DNA from: a virus
Reading direction: 5' to 3' (one strand)
IMG/VR virus record: IMGVR_UViG_3300012954_000085
Coordinates: 1-23,768 of that record
DNA length: 23,768 nucleotides
Shown one piece after another: positions 22,802 through 23,768 of the stretch (its first letter is position 1; each line of letters starts with the position of its first letter). The notes beneath the pieces are model-generated. The model was not told where the DNA came from, did no database searches, and saw nothing but the letters and a program-made list of their open reading frames with translations. Position numbers and translations under genes: made by a program.

Positions 22802-23014
22802 TCAATCATTTATGGTAGGTGTTTCTAGGAGTGATTGATCATATTCTTCAACCTCTGCAATCAGTTCATCGATTGTATAACTCTCTAGAACATATTCCAT
22901 ATGATCGTAGATATATTGCACCATTGATTTCTCATCCATTCCTTCTATCAATTCCTTGATATATCTGTCCGTGATAAGATCACGGTCGATGATGTTATCA
23001 TTTACAGAAGTCAT
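22802..23014 (-). CDS. Small acidic hypothetical protein (70 aa)
   Basis: This is a strongly acidic all-helical protein. It begins MTSVNDNIIDRDLITDRYIK and contains LIEGMDEKSMVQYIYDHMEY and ELIAEVEEYDQSLLE. The pattern RYIxxLIxxMDxKxxVxYIYD is one I recall from small conserved cyanophage proteins of unknown function. Its ATG overlaps the stop of the preceding gene (ATGA at 23011-23014), so they are co-translated. It ends 15 nt before operator/promoter module 1. Confidence 0.75.
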   Translation of the reverse strand: MTSVNDNIIDRDLITDRYIKELIEGMDEKSMVQYIYDHMEYVLESYTIDELIAEVEEYDQSLLETPTIND

Positions 23015-23196
23015 TTTGTTGCCTCCTCATAGACTTCATAAAACATATTCCATGCCTTTAGATCATAAACAAAAGAATCAATTTCTGTCTGGTCACTAAC
23101 CCAATCATATGCCATATCAATGTCGGCAGATGTATCAAGGATGAAGGATTGCAACCCTTCAAGTGCATCCAAGAATCGTGGATTGTTGTAGATCAT
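23011..23196 (-). CDS. Small acidic hypothetical protein (61 aa)
   Basis: I prefer the ATG at 23196 (MIYNNPRFLDALEGL) because it is preceded by a leader like that of the 115-aa gene, namely AGTAACACTAAC, then 21 nt, ending in CATCATG. A longer form from 23235 (74 aa) would overlap the preceding gene by 7 nt and is also possible. The protein is acidic and helical with Trp/Tyr (AYDWVSDQTEIDSF, WNMFYEVYEE). It is coupled to the 70-aa gene by ATGA. The function is unknown. Confidence 0.65.
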   Translation of the reverse strand: MIYNNPRFLDALEGLQSFILDTSADIDMAYDWVSDQTEIDSFVYDLKAWNMFYEVYEEATK

Positions 23197-23217
23197 GATG
23201 TTACTTAGAGAATGTTC

Positions 23218-23229
23218 GTTAGTGTTACT
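23218..23229 (-). repeat. Leader repeat copy 3 (AGTAACACTAAC)
   Basis: This 12-nt sequence is identical to 22419-22430 and lies 21 nt before the preferred ATG at 23196. It touches the stop codon of the 83-aa gene, so it begins the spacer between the two genes if the 23196 start is right. Confidence 0.55.
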
Positions 23230-23480
23230 CAGCATGCCATACCCATGGCGGAATTGTATAACTGTGGAATCATCTCACTATTTGTTACTTTATACTCATA
23301 TCCTTCAATTCTAGAATATACCTCACGGCGGAAGTCTTTCGCATTGATGTATCTCTTAGATTGTGCAGATCCCATAAAAGTAACAACCTTGAGCATCAAT
23401 CGATTGTGAATCTCACCGGTTGCAAACTTCACCGGATAGAAGTCAACAACCATATTACCATTTTTGGATGTGAGTTGCAT
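23229..23480 (-). CDS. Hypothetical protein (83 aa)
   Basis: I chose the ATG at 23480 (MQLTSKNGNMVVDFYPVKF). A GTG extends the frame to 23561, but that would cover the operator/promoter repeat. The core has two beta strands, then KRYINAKDFRREVYSRIEGYEY. It is basic and soluble, and I recognise no family. The second operator/promoter module lies 14 nt upstream of the ATG, the same position as for the 88-aa gene, so the two are likely co-regulated. Confidence 0.65.
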   Translation of the reverse strand: MQLTSKNGNMVVDFYPVKFATGEIHNRLMLKVVTFMGSAQSKRYINAKDFRREVYSRIEGYEYKVTNSEMIPQLYNSAMGMAC

Positions 23481-23494
23481 TGGTTGATCTCTGA

Positions 23495-23562
23495 ACTTGT
23501 GAATACAATAGCAAAAATAAATGACTGTGCTCATTATATGTGCCACTAGAACATGTGGCACA
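23495..23562 (-). promoter_or_regulatory. Operator/promoter module copy 2
   Basis: On the minus strand, a perfect inverted repeat TGTGCCAC-N8-GTGGCACA (23539-23562) is followed after exactly 27 nt by CTATTGTATTCACAAGT (23495-23511), identical over 17 nt to module 1. TATTCA (23500-23505) again lies in the -10 position, but the -35 position (ACAGTC) is poor, which suggests help from a factor bound at the inverted repeat. Confidence 0.6.
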
Positions 23563-23570
23563 CATTCTTA

Positions 23571-23735
23571 TCAATTACCAAACATATCCTCCCACAATTG
23601 TTGAGAAGAAACATTTATTTCTTCACGGTGTTCCTGATGCCAACGCTTGTAATCTTCCATGCGTTTGATTGCAAGTTCACGCGGCAATCCTTCATGCATA
23701 ATAACATTGCCGTTTGGTAGTTTGTGCATGTACAT
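23571..23735 (-). CDS. Small hypothetical protein (54 aa)
   Basis: The ORF begins MYMHKLPNGNVIMHEGLPRE and continues with a charged helix (LAIKRMEDYKRWHQEHREE), ending in WEDMFGN. The start at 23735 follows TTTTTCATC, the same CATCATG context as two other genes of the run. No Shine-Dalgarno sequence is present. It lies just upstream of operator/promoter module 2. The function is unknown. Confidence 0.6.
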   Translation of the reverse strand: MYMHKLPNGNVIMHEGLPRELAIKRMEDYKRWHQEHREEINVSSQQLWEDMFGN

Positions 23736-23768
23736 GATGAAAAAGAATCAGGATTGAATGTAAAGATC

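Noticed and set aside
22704-22805. Upstream TTG extension of the 88-aa protein
   Set aside because: It would put the conserved operator and promoter repeat inside the coding region, and the conserved motif region begins right after the ATG at 22703.
23481-23561. Upstream GTG extension of the 83-aa protein
   Set aside because: Same reason as for the 88-aa gene: the extension covers the duplicated regulatory module.
1-23768. tRNA genes, CRISPR arrays, insertion sequences or integrase
   Set aside because: I saw no cloverleaf with a TTCGA-type arm, no regular spaced repeats, and no transposase or recombinase motifs.

Overview
The window is part of the genome of a T4-like myovirus, most probably one infecting marine picocyanobacteria (Synechococcus or Prochlorococcus; Kyanoviridae type). 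The evidence is an adjacent set of baseplate genes (gp25 lysozyme-fold wedge protein, gp6 wedge protein, then a giant structural protein where T4 carries gene 7), T4-type late promoter boxes (NATAAATA), tightly overlapping stop/start codons (TAATG, ATGA), and many very small ORFs of kinds familiar from cyanophages. I saw no tRNA, CRISPR array, integrase, transposase or photosynthesis gene.

Layout. (1) 1-9247, minus strand: a late structural operon with its promoter box at 9240-9247, gp25, gp6, and a single reading frame of at least 2228 codons running off the left edge. That frame fills 1-6685, which would otherwise look gene-poor. (2) 9261-14937, minus strand: a compact accessory operon read right to left. 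It encodes a 51-aa protein, a sulfotransferase, a 43-aa protein, a NodU/CmcH-type carbamoyltransferase, an SGNH hydrolase, a radical SAM enzyme, a GT-A glycosyltransferase and a 59-aa protein, and it ends at a clear terminator (9261-9281). (3) A 31-bp divergent gap at 14938-14968. (4) 14969-21049, plus strand: a second sulfotransferase related to the first, three tandem SGNH-family genes, a DUF3310 protein, a fourth SGNH gene, a small Cys-rich protein, a fifth SGNH-like gene that has lost its catalytic residues, and two small genes. (5) 21050-21608: a non-coding block with a terminator, hairpins, recurring ACTGTY words and an isolated sigma70-like promoter. (6) 21609-23735, minus strand: a run of small unknown genes, mostly without Shine-Dalgarno sequences, with shared leader motifs and two near-identical operator/promoter modules.

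Interpretation. Regions 2-4 together encode sulfate transfer, carbamoyl transfer, ester hydrolysis or acyl transfer (SGNH), glycosyl transfer and radical chemistry. This combination resembles a surface-glycan or small-molecule modification pathway placed next to the baseplate genes. The amplified SGNH family, which includes a probable pseudoenzyme, and the two mirror-image sulfotransferases are the most distinctive content. Their substrates cannot be read from the sequence. Region 6 probably encodes small host-takeover proteins under a common regulator that recognises TGTGNCAC-N8-GTGGCACA.
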